A stretch of DNA of 64,000 bases, taken from the NCBI GenBank assembly GCA_030770425.1, contig JASJFT010000013.1:1-64000 (forward strand). The letters are read 5' to 3'. Of the stretch, positions 10,432-21,906 are shown one piece after another. Under the pieces are notes generated by a model, which saw only the letters and a program-made list of their open reading frames with translations, searched no databases and was not told the DNA's origin. Position 1 is the first letter of the stretch. Every line of letters starts with the position of its first letter. The DNA comes from Darksidea phi. Its lineage: Eukaryota; Ascomycota; Dothideomycetes; Pleosporales; Lentitheciaceae. The position numbers and the translations under genes were made by a program.

Positions 10432-12126
10432 ATGGACACCCAAGGATCAACTTTGCAAATGGAAGGCCCATCCTCTGTGGCAGACCCATGCCCCGGTCCA
10501 TCCTCGTTCGTCCCGAATCCCAATAGGCGCGACACCATGTCAACGGTCAGTAGTGAAAAGTACTCCTCTATGCCTCCAGGGGCCTGGAGTCTTCTAATCC
10601 ATGGTAACTGCCCAAGTTGTCACCACCACCACAAGGCGGCTATTGTCCAGTTTAAAGTTTCCGATGATCCATCGGAGGCGAGCCATGTCCGATGTGACGA
10701 ATGTAAATACAAGTGGCTTACCATTGGCGGACGTAACACCACTCAGATTTCGCTTCTCAGTACGCTGACTACTGTTCCGGACAAGGATGAGAAGGATCTT
10801 CGTCGCACGCTATACAGCATTGTTCGATCGGCAACGGCGATTGCATCGCCTGCGGTTCTCACTAGCGTACCAGAAACTTCCTCGCGTGTGCCTTCCCGTG
10901 GGAACTCTACACGAACACGGAACGATGATGCGCAAGGGGTGTTTGAGCCCGAACCCCACCGTGGAACAGCTGATGCTGTCATGTCTCCAGGAGAAGCCGT
11001 CAACCAAGACACAGCCACCATATCTCCCACCATGCATCGCCAATCTACTCGAAAGGAACTGCTCGAAAACAATGTTAAGCTTACCAAGATAGTGCTTCGG
11101 GATCTGAAGCGGAAGATAAGAAACCATTTCCCTATTTTAAAGAAGGTGCACTTGACGCAATTCATCAGACGCGGCACACCCAAGGCAACCACCGAAACTC
11201 AGGAACAGCTTCCGCCGACCGAGCCTTCGCACGACCAAACCCCGCTCTCTGCTTCGACAGCTCCAGCACAAGACACAGCCAAGCCAGATCTTGACAACAA
11301 GGAACGCTCGACACCCACAAGTGCAGAGGACGCATGCACTCCTGTGAAGAGCGTCACGCAAGCGATAGATGAGGCCAAAAACTTTGACAAAGAAGCTATC
11401 AGGAACATGCGGCCCGAGCAACGTGCTCTATGGGTCCGCCAACGGATAACCGCCTTTAAATGCCGCTGCTCTTGCCAATGTACCTGCAGGCACCGTCGTC
11501 ATTCTTCTTCTTTCATGGTCGACAGTAGCACCCAGGTACATCTTATGCCATCCTTTTCTTTCGAGCTACCTCGACGTCATTCACTCGAGGGAATAGGTGG
11601 CCATCTTGACTGCTGGCCACCGGGCCACTTTTATAGGTCTCTCAATATCAGCCCCACAAGGACTTCCGAGGCAGACACTATTGTCGAGAGCAACACGGTC
11701 ACCTCGAGCCCACGGAATTCCGGAACCGATTTCTTACAGCGCCACAGACATCGATCGTGGTCACCGCTACCCACTTCTCCTCTGATCATGGCACGACAAT
11801 CTTTGCAACACACGCGTCAGCTAGTACCGCAAGCTTCAATGGACTCTATTGTTACTGGTGGCGCGGTCCGCAGCTCATCGAGAGGAGGCAGACGTGGACC
11901 TGACCGGCGCTCGCTCGCTTCTGTGGCACCGCCCACAATTCCTTCACGATCAGATAGCCCAGAAATGCCCTCTCAAGGCGACCATGCTATGTCAGAAGAC
12001 GCAAATGCCTCTCATGCAACACGACAGGCCTCCACTTCTGCACCACCTCTTAATGGGTACCTCACCGATGACGAGCGCAACCGAACGTCTGAGTCGACAT
12101 CACCCACAGATACTCCCCGCTCTTAG
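10432..12126 (+). CDS. fungal protein with an N-terminal Cys-pair (zinc-ribbon-like) module, function unknown
   Basis: I do not recognise a named family. The frame opens at a GTG at 10414, but the first ATG is at 10432, giving 564 residues in one exon. Residues ~55-105 contain CPSCHHHHK and then RCDECKYKWLTIGG: two CxxC pairs about 30 residues apart, a layout typical of a zinc ribbon. The middle is Ser/Thr/Pro-rich and probably disordered. Around residues 345-355 a second Cys cluster, KCRCSCQCTCRHRRHSSS, follows a helical segment (RNMRPEQRALWVRQRITAFK). The C-terminal third is again Ser/Pro-rich. Cysteine pairs at both places suggest metal binding and perhaps nucleic-acid or protein binding (inference). 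It starts divergently from RPS18. Confidence 0.8.
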   Translation: MDTQGSTLQMEGPSSVADPCPGPSSFVPNPNRRDTMSTVSSEKYSSMPPGAWSLLIHGNCPSCHHHHKAAIVQFKVSDDPSEASHVRCDECKYKWLTIGGRNTTQISLLSTLTTVPDKDEKDLRRTLYSIVRSATAIASPAVLTSVPETSSRVPSRGNSTRTRNDDAQGVFEPEPHRGTADAVMSPGEAVNQDTATISPTMHRQSTRKELLENNVKLTKIVLRDLKRKIRNHFPILKKVHLTQFIRRGTPKATTETQEQLPPTEPSHDQTPLSASTAPAQDTAKPDLDNKERSTPTSAEDACTPVKSVTQAIDEAKNFDKEAIRNMRPEQRALWVRQRITAFKCRCSCQCTCRHRRHSSSFMVDSSTQVHLMPSFSFELPRRHSLEGIGGHLDCWPPGHFYRSLNISPTRTSEADTIVESNTVTSSPRNSGTDFLQRHRHRSWSPLPTSPLIMARQSLQHTRQLVPQASMDSIVTGGAVRSSSRGGRRGPDRRSLASVAPPTIPSRSDSPEMPSQGDHAMSEDANASHATRQASTSAPPLNGYLTDDERNRTSESTSPTDTPRS

Positions 12127-13542
12127 CATCAGCGTCGCTATCGACGAGCACTACGGGATGTTTCCTTGTGCAGCACCTTCGGCCCACTATCGAATTCCTA
12201 TTCCTGTCCTACGTCGCTTCATTGCTGGATACGCCAACTTCTTTTGGTCCCAAATTTCTTTCAGTATTATTCCTTACACAATCCTTTGCTCACGCTCACT
12301 TCGTTTTTATCTAGTGTATATCTACCCCTCCATGTATCCCCAACGTCTGTCTGCATTTCCCCAAAGCATATGGTAGTCTCCTTCACTTTGGACATGGCAG
12401 TTTCGGATGTCACACTCCTGCACGGACGATGATCATGTATGTATCTACGGGACAACGGTGCTTCACGGTCTCTTTTGCTATGGCTGCGCTTAGGGTATTT
12501 ATGTGGGGAAATGGCGCGCTATATCCTGGTTTAGGGTTATTTCTGGACGAATTAAATGAAAGTATCTTACCACAGGACGCTCGTTGGGATGCATCGCTCG
12601 CTAGAGGCCTACAAGCAAGTTTCTTATCCCTTCGTCCTTTACGGCATCATCATGGACACCGCCTCCCTATCGCCTAGTCGGCAAAGATAAGCCCAATCAC
12701 CCCCAGCACTCAATCCCATGCCAATTCCATCCATCTACAACCTGTCGTACCACATACACCTCTCCGTACCTAATTCCCCCTCCTATCCCTTTTTGCTACG
12801 AATCAAGCAAGCACCTCCGCCGAAATCGCTCAAAATCACTCCGTCTTGCACCCCATGTAGCACATCCAAGCTACCTTCCACTCCCTCTATCCATCTCTAC
12901 ATACTACCTGCCTCACAAGACCCAAGTCGCATACAGCATACACTTCTTCACCTCTTTCCTACCTTGGCTAATCTCACGTGGAACACCGTTCTCGTATGGG
13001 GAGTAGTAATCAGTAACCACCGTGGGAAACGTCGCCTAGATTACCCTCACCCACCTTATACATCTTTTATGCTGTACTTCTTTCATGCTGGGCTGTATGC
13101 TAGATTACGACGTAAATATTTCCCCATGCCAGTACGGCGTTCCCTTGCTGTCTAGCGCTGAATGTTGGGATTGGAGCCAAGTTGCGTTGTGGGGATGGGG
13201 CGGCCCGGTGGCCTTCGATGCCTCGTCCACGTTTAATCTTGTAGTCTTGTAGTCTTGTATAAGGTTTGGTAGGTATAGGTCAACTTAGGAGTACATCGGG
13301 GGCAAGCTAGAAGGTCTGCTATGCTGAAATATGTCTATGTGGATAGAGTATTTTGTTTACCTTGAATGCATAATACGTTTATAGTTCGAACTATTCTACT
13401 AGGTGTTGATGCTTTCAGCATCTTACTGTTACATTAGAATCAAAAGACGAGAAGTGAAAATAGAGTTGGCAAGGTATTGGTATTGAATTGTACTATTCTT
13501 AAAATTCTTACAAAGGAGTTACTATCGACTAATCCCACAAAT
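12127..13542. other. intergenic between convergent genes, no supported gene
   Basis: This region holds the 3' ends of the plus-strand 10432 gene and the minus-strand genes to the right. A plus-strand ATG frame at 12718-13155 (145 residues) is Pro/Ser/Tyr-rich, lacks a recognisable domain and looks like translation of C/T-rich DNA. The stretch 13230-13540 is A/T-rich. Nothing else is supported. Confidence 0.45.
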
Positions 13543-13863
13543 TTACGACTGCACTCTATCTTGGGCAATCTTGGCCTCTAGCTCGGAGATGCGATTCTGC
13601 AACTCCTCTATCTCTCTCTGCAGGATCTCGATCTGCAGCGGCGTCATCTCCACCTGCGTCACCACCTCCCGCTCCTCCCTCTCCTCCACCACCGCCCACC
13701 GCCACTGCTCCCGCGACGTCGCGGCGGCATTCTTAGCTGCCGAAAATATTTTCAATATTTTTGATGTCACCAGGTGAGTGAAGGTTATCGTTCGACGCGC
13801 TAGTCCGCCCGTCTTTTCCCCGTACGTAGGGAAAAGGAATGGGCACCCTAACCTCTGTTTCAT
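13543..13863 (-). CDS. possible small coiled-coil protein or extra exon overlapping the DUS1 stop
   Basis: An ATG-started frame of 106 residues whose ATGA start overlaps the TGA stop of DUS1 by four bases. The last ~45 residues look like genuine coding sequence: after a basic segment (SAAKNAAATSREQWRWAVV) comes a heptad-like coiled coil with TPLQIEILQREIEELQNRI. The first ~40 residues are less convincing, and an acceptor-like TTTTCGGCAG lies just before the good part. The true gene may therefore be spliced differently, perhaps as the last exon of an unseen transcript. Existence as a separate protein is uncertain, and no function is recognised. Confidence 0.4.
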   Translation of the reverse strand: MKQRLGCPFLFPTYGEKTGGLARRTITFTHLVTSKILKIFSAAKNAAATSREQWRWAVVEEREEREVVTQVEMTPLQIEILQREIEELQNRISELEAKIAQDRVQS

Positions 13864-15709
13864 CCACAGACAATGCCTTCCTTTGGTATCTCGACCTCTT
13901 CGGTCTCTCCGCTTTTATCCTTTGAGATGGTTCCTGATACCCCTTGATTATTCGCATCTGGCGCTCCATTACCTTGCGAGGGCCCCTTTGATCCCGTCTC
14001 CAAGGTGTGCTTTTCCACCCGTCCTTGAGGCCCGAGTCCGACGGCTTTAGTCTCTGCTTCCTCCTGCTCCAGTCTCTTCTTCTCTTTCTTGCTGATTGTC
14101 ATTGAGCCTTTTTCGATGGCCTCCTTGGGAAGGGGCCGTACGTAGGGTTGGCAGACCCACCATGGGCGTTTGCAGCGGGCGACAGTTGCAAGTGAGGATG
14201 CGTACGGATCCAATTCTTCCTTTGTTTCCTCTATCGCGCCGTTCTGCGTGGTTTCACTAGTATTCGTGATGTCACCGTTTGGGTATTCAGCGTGCTCCTT
14301 CTCATATGCCAATAAGCCTTCCTTGACAGCCTTCTCAACAAGCGTGAGCACATTCTCAAAAGCCGCAATGTCACCCACTCTAGACTTCGCGAGTGCGTCC
14401 CTAACGTTGTGATGTTGTGATACTAGAGGTCGCAGTATGTGGAAGAGATGCGCCTGCATCGGCGAGAGATTCGGGTTGGTAATCTTCTGCTGGCGCTTAT
14501 CTGCCTTGGTCTGCTTCACCTTCTTGCGTGGAGGACCTTCTAGTTCCTCATCCTTATCCGGTGACTCAATAACTTCAGGGTCGGAAGGGAGAAAGAGCGG
14601 TTTGCGGGTAGGCGGCTCCTGTCCTAGTGCGTACTTGTGAATGATGTCCAGGTAGCGCCGCAGTACGGCGTCGACTCGGTATCCACCCTTACCATCCCTT
14701 CCACGCCAGTACTCGCGGCCTTCTTGACCCACAGGCGGCGGTATGGCGAAGATAGTAGGGTCGTAGAGATTGCCCTCCGCGCTCATGACACCGTCCGCAC
14801 CCGTCGCCTCCAGACACTTGGCGATGTCGCCATGTTGCAGGATATTGCCGTTTGCAAAGATGACCGTCTCTTTAGGCAGGTTTTCCCTCAAGAAGCGGAT
14901 CATGCTCCAATCGGCCAGTCCCGTGTTATGCCCCTTCTGCTCCCTTCTCCTGCCATGCACCGTGATGATACTAGCCCCGGCAGCTAATATCATCTTCGCA
15001 TATTCCAGCGTCTTCTCCCGTGTCTCCAGCACCCGCAACTTCGCCGTCACCGGTATATCCAGCTCCTCATGCAACCTTCTAATCATTTTTTCGATCAGTC
15101 CCCAGTCCTCCTGCAAGAAGGCGCCGTAGTTGCCCCTTTTCGCAATACCCTGGGGACACCCCAGATTCAGATCTACCGCATCGCAAAACGGGGCAACGAG
15201 TTTCGCCGCATTGAGCAGGTCGTCTGGACTATTCGAGCAGAATTGTACCGTAAGTGGACGATCGAACGCTGGGTTGCCGTCGAGATGTCGCTCTGACTCG
15301 GGGAGCTGCGAAATGTGGTATGCATCGATGGGTGAGGGGATGGCGGACTTGAGCGGCTGAAAGTGGCTGTCGCGGTACTTGGGCATTTCGCCGAACATTT
15401 TGGAGTGGAACATGGGCGTGTAAGCAAGGATACTGGATTTCTCCGAGGGCGGGAGGAAGGAGCGCGTAAGCATTCGCCATGCCTGTTTATGTTAGCATCG
15501 TCAGTTGTATGCTGAAGCATACATGAAGCGAGAGGTAGACGTACAAATTCCGACTGCTCCACCATAGGCGCAAGTACGATCTTCGGACTCCCAATGCTCT
15601 CATAGAAAGCCCTACCATGCAGCTTTACCCTCTTACTCTGCTTCTCCCCATCTCCTCCCGCAGCCGCCGTCCGCTCAAGCATCACTCCACCCTGCACATC
15701 GGTAGCCAT
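13860..15709 (-). CDS. DUS1: tRNA-dihydrouridine(16/17) synthase, Dus1 family
   Basis: Flavoenzyme that reduces uridine to dihydrouridine at positions 16/17 of cytoplasmic tRNA. Segments 15709-15545 and 15482-13860 join across a 62-nt intron (donor GTACGT, acceptor AACAG) to give 595 residues. The first exon encodes the flavin-site motif IVLAPMVEQSEF, and the join continues AWRMLTRSFLPP. Further on are VDLNLGCPQGIAKRGNYGAF, with the catalytic Cys and conserved Gly/Asn, then IITVHGRRREQKG and IFANGNI. The Dus TIM barrel occupies roughly residues 35-330, followed by a C-terminal helical region and a long charged tail with a lysine-rich segment (PPRKKVKQTKADKRQQK). The frame is open from a TTG at 15781, but the first ATG is at 15709. 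The protein is longer than yeast Dus1 because of this tail. Confidence 0.95.
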
Positions 15710-16853
15710 TGCTGCAGCGCGCCTTGTGGAAATGCCGAGAAGCCTGGCGGGGGCTCTTCCGCCCCCCAAACACGGCAACAAGCGCCCTATAGTGCCGTGC
15801 GGGGTCCGGTGAACTGGGCGATGAAGAATTACTGGTGGTACGTCGTACAGGTCTCGGGATCGAAGAGGTCATCGAAGAGGTCATCGAGCAGCAAGAAAAC
15901 GACATTCGCGTTTTTGGCGGTTCCGCAGGGGTCGCAGCCAATCGGAAGCCGCCACCCACCGCTGTGTGGCTTGTGGTAGGGCTGACTGGATGCACGTGTA
16001 ATTAATATAAATGGGCTCGTCTGACCTTGGTCGTTTCAATGTGGGTACACGGGTTTGTTGGCGGATAGGTTTGAGCTGTTGGATTGTCTTGCTCTCTGGC
16101 CTCGCTTTCCCTCTTGCCCTCCCTTCCCGTCTTTAGAATCCTCCACTCACGTCTCCAACATGGCAAACGCGAACTTCACAAACCAGTCGTCGCACCATTA
16201 CTTCACCGGAAGTCCATACCACCATCAGGGTTCTCAATCACACCATCACTTGAGTCATCCAAGGCACTGCTTCAGAAACTGCAAAGATACAATTGCTGTT
16301 AATTCATCAGCCGCACTCCATTTGAGCCCGCATTAATCGATCATCCCGGTCGTGCCGACCTACGCCATCGGAGCAATAACTCCAGCCTGACACCACGTGT
16401 AGACGCCGGCATGAACCAAAACAAATACCTGTTCCGACGCCAGACCAAAGATCCCATAGGAAAGAGCCCTTCAACCATACTGTCGGTCGGCCGGCTACCT
16501 CTAGGATGAGCAATCATGATGGATGTCTCTTCCGGCCGTCATTCAGCAAACGTCCACGTGGACGCTGCCAATCTAGGGTGCAATCAAAAATCGCTGAAAT
16601 CGCTGCAAAAGACCGCCGTTCCAAAATGCTCTACCGGATACCATGCAATTATGCAGACGCTTCGAGTGAAGCTGGAAAGGAAATGTGGAGCGGCCGAGCA
16701 TGTATGAGGCATCGACCGTCCGGATATCATGTTGAAAAGAGAAGGACCATTCACTCAGGACCCTAATGCATGGTCGAACGCGCTAGACGAACAGCCACCG
16801 AGGGCAGTTAGGATGGATGGCGTATGAGAAGGGATCGAAAGGAGCCGGTCGCT
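15710..16853. other. upstream region of DUS1, no supported gene
   Basis: This stretch contains the DUS1 promoter and the 3' flank of the FYVE gene. A short imperfect repeat (tcgaagaggtcatcgaagaggtcatcgagc) lies at about 15863-15892. Small plus-strand frames, for example His/Ser-rich 16160-16336, are not convincing. Confidence 0.4.
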
Positions 16854-18167
16854 CTAGAAGGTGCTCCAGTTCCAATTGCCGCCAAAGCTCGTTGCTAGGC
16901 TGCCTACTCTCGGGTTCTCCGGGCGCTTCACCTGAGCAGCGTCGATCTGAACTGCAGCGGTGCTGCCGCCAGAGCTTTCGCTATTCGTGCGGCTGGAGCG
17001 TATCTGCTCCCACTCGCGGTACTGGGTGTGACAGCGATCACAAGACCGCTGCCAGTTGCCCTCTGGATGAAACAAGGCGTGCTCATTGAGCCGCACCTGC
17101 TTCATTGAGTGCGGCCCACAAAAGATACCACCACACTTCCGACAATGGTGACGACGGTTGAAGAAGCCAAACGGCGTCTGGCAGCACGACGCCGTGCAGA
17201 CTGCGGTGGAGCTGTCAGGCTAAAATCCAAGTCAGTCCCAATCCAATCGGCCCAAGAGTCTCGAACCAAAAAGCACGCACAAAAGCAAAACAAGGTGAAC
17301 GAGGGGAAAGTAGAGTGTGACCGATGTGACGGCACAAGCAACCCTGCATCCGCCAAACTAGTGTGGGGGATGGGAGCGAGCGCGAGTGAGACAAAGCGAC
17401 CACATAAGGTGCGGCATTGGCGCAGGATCGAATAACTTTTGACATCCACCACGTCGCTCGTCTCGAGACGATGCTGACGAAGATCGACTTCGACTGCCGA
17501 TTTCGAAAGGTTGTTGGCATCTTCGGCCAAGGCAACATGGCCAGGCGCCGAGGAAAATGTGAGGGGAGTGGCGGGACCGCTGCAACGCTAGAGGGCCCGC
17601 CCCGAAGAACGTACGTAACAGCAGAACGCCAAAAGAAAGACACGCGACAGAAACCGTTTCGGTTGAATTTGGCAACAAAGGCGGGGCAGACACAAAAAAA
17701 GAAGAGGAGGAAAACAAACATACCTGCCAGTGGTTTTTGGTGATGGGGCCGGAGATTGGAGAGAGCGGGGCATTCTCGTAAATGCTGTTCCAGTCTTCGG
17801 TTGCGATGCGGGAGATGGGAGAGATGGGTGTCGTATCGCCTGCAGCCTGCGAAAATGGCCCGCCAACGTTGAAGCTGCTGTTCGGTGTATCGTTTGCTGA
17901 ATCCAGCTTCGGAGGCGACTGTCGGCCAGGCTTCTCGGTTCTGCGCAGCGCTGCCGGGACATAGATGGGCGTCTTCAGCGGCCGAATCAGCGGGGCATGA
18001 TGAGCGTGTGGTGAGAACTGTCCCGTGGTGCGCGGAGAGGTGGGCGAGACGTTCGTCGGCGTGTTCACGCCCGAGCCCATGGCCGTATACTGAGCAGACT
18101 TCTTGTAGGCGTGTTGGTATGGGGTGGGCTGCGGGACGACGGTCGTGTTCGAGAAGGTGGTGGCCAT
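16854..18167 (-). CDS. FYVE zinc-finger protein (PI3P-binding, endosomal)
   Basis: Two exons, 18167-17724 and 17219-16854, give 269 residues. Residues 1-148 are Ser/Pro/Thr-rich and probably disordered, with SPISR and PLSPISG near the end. The exon join NHWQ/PDSSTAVC creates the start of a FYVE finger (about residues 146-215). It then has CTASCCQTPFGFF, the hallmark RRHHCRKCGGIFC, and a final RSCDRCHTQYREW. Four Cys pairs plus the RRHHCR basic patch are present, so binding of phosphatidylinositol-3-phosphate on endosomes or the vacuole is expected from the family. A short Ser/Asn-rich tail follows. The intron (17220-17723) is 504 nt, about ten times the other short introns here, with donor GTATGT and acceptor TTTTAG. 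Reading through it instead would destroy the finger, so the spliced model is preferred. Confidence 0.92.
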
Positions 18168-19629
18168 GGCAGGCACGAGGTAGGAGGTGGCGCGTGGGAG
18201 GCGAGAGTTGGAGGAGCTGGAGGAGCTGGAGGGCGGTTCGAGGACGCGAGCTTATAGCGGGACGGAGAGCGGTGAGCTCTGTGAAGGATGCGATAGACAG
18301 GAGGCCGCAATGAGAGACGGGAGGTCGCGATGAGAGGCGGGAAGAGAAGCGGCAGGTCGACACGGCCGGCTGCAATCAGCACTGTGTGCAGCAGTACGAC
18401 GGATGGGCCAAGCAGGGCTTCCCCTACAGCAAGCCTGCGACTCTCTGGGATTGTCGAGGTTGCAGTCAATTGGCAGGCGGCGTACGGGCGGTGGGAGATA
18501 AGGAACGGATAGCTGTGGTACAACAGACGCCGGGGCCACTCTCTGCTTCAGGGTGTAGCGACAGGGCGCATTGTTGGGTAGATGTGGTCAGAGGGAAAGC
18601 TGGGTGGCGAAGGGGGGAGAGGTGGCGGGCGAGGGGTATGGGTATGTATGGGTATGGCGGCGGTGACGGATTGGGGACGGAGGTGACCTAAAGACGACGT
18701 CGCATGCGCATCGCGAAGATGGAGCGCGGCGAAGGTTCGCCGCCCCTACTATGACTATGTGCGCATCCTGGTTCTCGGCGCATCGTCGGAGCGCATTACC
18801 GCGGATCTTTTAATTATATCGGGCAGTCGCTCACGCACCACGCCCACATGCGAGTGCCTGTTCTGCGCTGGGGACGCACAGCTTTTGTAGAGATGACACG
18901 GGGCAGCGCATATGCACCCCTCCAGGCCTCCCAAAAGCAACTTCCAATGTTGCGCAGCGCCAGCAACCATCAGCAATGCGGCACCGACAACTGCTGCGTT
19001 GCGATGCGTCGCCTTAACGGGGGCGGGTCCACTTCCCACATTGGGCGAAGCCGCTATCTCTGCCCAATCGCAGCCGTGCTTTGGTAATTTTTATTCGTCG
19101 GCGGAAAACCGCACGCGCCCAAGGCCAAGGCCAATGCTCGTCGCGATAGCAGTCGGTACATCCATACGTCAGCTGCATCCGCCATATATTCCACTGCAGC
19201 GCCGGGGTGCATACGACAGACGCTGACTCCATTGACTCCATTGACTCCCTCGACCATAGTGAAGCCTGCGCAGTGTCCGCTGGCGTCGCGGTTAAACACG
19301 GCGGGAACGGGGCCAGGGTCGGTCGCGAGGCGGCATGTGGCATACCGTATGCATCTAGTGCGCATCAATACCGGGAGACGATCCAGACCCAAACGCGTGC
19401 TCCCGAGCTGCGGTCAGCCCCGGACTACCGTTTCTCCGTTCCGAGGCATGCGCCGCATGTGGCGGTGCCCCGCTTCACATGTCGGCAGCCGAGGCTCCAC
19501 GTGCTTCATTGACGCTAGTCGTGCTGGCTGCGAGGAAGCGAGGCTGTCGAACAGCAGTTATCCAAGCAACTTCTCCAGACTTCGGCTCTCCCGAATTCAC
19601 ATGACCCCCGAGCCATCACAGTCAACACC
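18168..19629. promoter_or_regulatory. divergent promoter region between FYVE gene and alcohol oxidase gene
   Basis: About 1.46 kb between divergently transcribed genes. It is GC-rich, with purine-rich G/A tracts on the plus strand at 18180-18700. A short direct repeat (gactccattgactccattgactccc) sits at about 19224-19248. Many overlapping open frames here reflect the GC content. I see no gene. Confidence 0.4.
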
Positions 19630-21906
19630 ATGACTCTGACAACCGAGATCGTCTCTCCCAAAGCCGCGGCTCTGCCCCCACTACCAGTCGAAGACCCACT
19701 GACTGCGGCGCAATGGAAGACGCTACTCGCCATTGCAGATGCCGTTATACCGGCCGTCAAGCCGATCGCTGTCGCCAACACCAAAACTGAAATACCCGCC
19801 AAGGACAATGAGTACTCGACTGCAATCAGTACTCTGCAGAACTTGGCCCCGGAAGTTGACGGCGAGGCCGTCGCCACGGCCTATCTACAGGACAATGCGA
19901 CGTCGAATCCAGCATTCAGGGAAGGACTGCAGAGAGTGATTGGCCTCTATCTGCCCCACTCCAGTAGGAAGGAGCTGGGAATGGTGCTGAACATCCTCGA
20001 CACCCGCCCCGGATCGCTGCTTCTCACAGGTTATGTAACCCCCATCGCCGAACAGCCAGTGCACGTTCGCGAGTCCATTCTTCAAGCATGGACCACAGCG
20101 AGGCTGCCTCTGCTCCGCCAACTGCACCGTTCCTTGACGATGCTTACGAAGCAGGTCTGGGTCCAGTCGACAGAAACACTCCCCCGCCTACTTGGTGTCC
20201 CGCGTGTCCCCATTGGCATGGTGCCCGGCAAAGGTTATGACTACGACTTTCTCCAGTTTCCCCCGGGCGACAAGCCCGAGATCATCAAAACAGATGTAGT
20301 GATTGTTGGAAGCGGTTGCGGAGGTGGCGTATCCGCGAAGAACCTAGCCGAAGCTGGCAACAGAGTGATTGTGACGGAGAAATCATACCACTGGACTCCA
20401 GACCATTTCCCCATGTCGGAGGCGCACGGCTGGAACCATCTATTCATGAATGGCGCAGTCATCTCTTGTATGGCACCCCCACCTTCACTCGACTCTGGCT
20501 AACGGTGTGTAGCCGACGACACCTCGGTGAACATCATTGCAGGCCAGGCGTGGGGAGGAGGTGGCACGGTGAACTGGTCAGCATCACTCCAGACGCAAGC
20601 CTTTGTCCGCCGCGAATGGGCAGACATGGGCTTGCCTTTCTTCACGTCCGCCGAGTATCAGGACTCGCTGGACCGCATCTGCAAACGCATGGGAGTCGCG
20701 ACCGAGTTCATCGAGCAGAACCGCGCGAACGAGATGCTGCTAGAAGGTGCGCGAAAACTAGGGTACACGTACAAGGTAGTCCCGCAAAACACAGGAGGCA
20801 AACGTCACTACTGCGGTCATTGCACCTTCGGCTGCGGATCGTGCGAGAAACAAGGCCCGGTCGTATCTTTTCTGCCAGACGCAGCGCGTGCAGGGGCACA
20901 GTTCATTGAAGGTTTTCATGCCGAGCAGATCCTCTTCGCTACGAAAGGCGGCAAAAAGACTGCTACAGGCGTCAAAGGCACATGGGTCTCCAGAGATATC
21001 AACGGTGGTGTTGCGGGCGAGCCTGTCAACAGACGAGAGGTGATCATAGAAGCTAAACGGGTTGTTGTATCGGCTGGAACGATGCAGTCTCCGCTGCTGC
21101 TGCTCCGTTCAGGCCTGAAGAACTACAATATTGGGCGCAATCTACACATCCATCCGGTCTCTCTTGTTGGTGCCATTCACAAAGAGGAGATCAAGCCCTG
21201 GGAAGGTGCTATCTTAACATCCGTCGTCAGCGAATACGAGAACCTGGACGGCAAAGGCCACGGCGTCAAGCTCGAAGCAACCAACATGATCCCTTCTTGC
21301 TGGCTAATCTGGCTGAAGTGGAACGGCGGGCTCGAGTACAAACTCAATGCGGCCCGAATGAAGCACATGGCCGGTTACATTGCTCTTGCCCGCGACCGCG
21401 GCACCGGGCAGGTCTATCCTGACCCCGTCGACGGTCGTGTTCGTTTCAAGTATACCACGTCCAATTTCGATAAGAAGCACATCACCGAAGGCGTAATTGC
21501 ACTCGCAAAAATTCAATACATTGAAGGCGCCACCGAGATCTTCACGACAGTGCCAGGCATATCGACCTTTGTCCGCGACCCTGCCTCTTGCTCCAAGGAT
21601 GGCATCAACGACAACAAATTTCAAGCCTGGCTGGAAGAAATCAGAGTCGCAGGGTTTCCAGCTCCGGAGAACATGTTCGTGTCTGCGCACCAGATGGGTA
21701 CATGTCGTATGAGTGCGAAGGAGAGAGATGGTGTTGTGGATCCAACAGGAAAGGTGTGGGGCACCGAGGGTCTCTATGTCGCTGATGCGAGTGTGTTCCC
21801 GTCTGCAAGTGGAGTGAATCCCATGGTGACGAACATGGCGATCTCTGACTGGATCTCGCGAGGTATCGCAGACGGACTTGTGGAGGGGCCGAGGTCGAGA
21901 CTATGA
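19630..21906 (+). CDS. long-chain fatty alcohol oxidase (GMC oxidoreductase family)
   Basis: Oxidises long-chain alcohols to aldehydes with O2, giving H2O2; family members are peroxisomal or membrane-bound and act in fatty alcohol and alkane use. Exons 19630-20467 and 20513-21906 (45-nt intron, donor GTATGG, branch GGCTAAC, acceptor TGTGTAG) encode 743 residues, close to the family norm. The N-terminal ~200 residues are the helical region particular to this family. The FAD dinucleotide fold VVIVGSGCGGGVSA lies at about 223-236. The exon join runs VISSDDTSVN, followed by AGQAWGGGGTVNWSASLQT, then CGHCTFGCGSCEKQG and VVVSAGTMQSPLLLL. The C-terminal active site is visible: SAHQMGTCRM and DASVFPSASGVNPM, with the conserved His and Asn. 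No peroxisomal SKL-type signal is seen (ends PRSRL), although SRL could be a weak PTS1 (inference). Confidence 0.96.

Noticed and set aside
12718..13155. 145-residue plus-strand frame
   Set aside because: It is Pro/Ser/Tyr-rich from C/T-rich DNA and has no recognisable feature.
17358..17723. Minus-strand frame reading on after the first FYVE exon
   Set aside because: It is intron sequence: splicing at GTATGT and TTTTAG restores the complete FYVE finger, and the read-through is low complexity.
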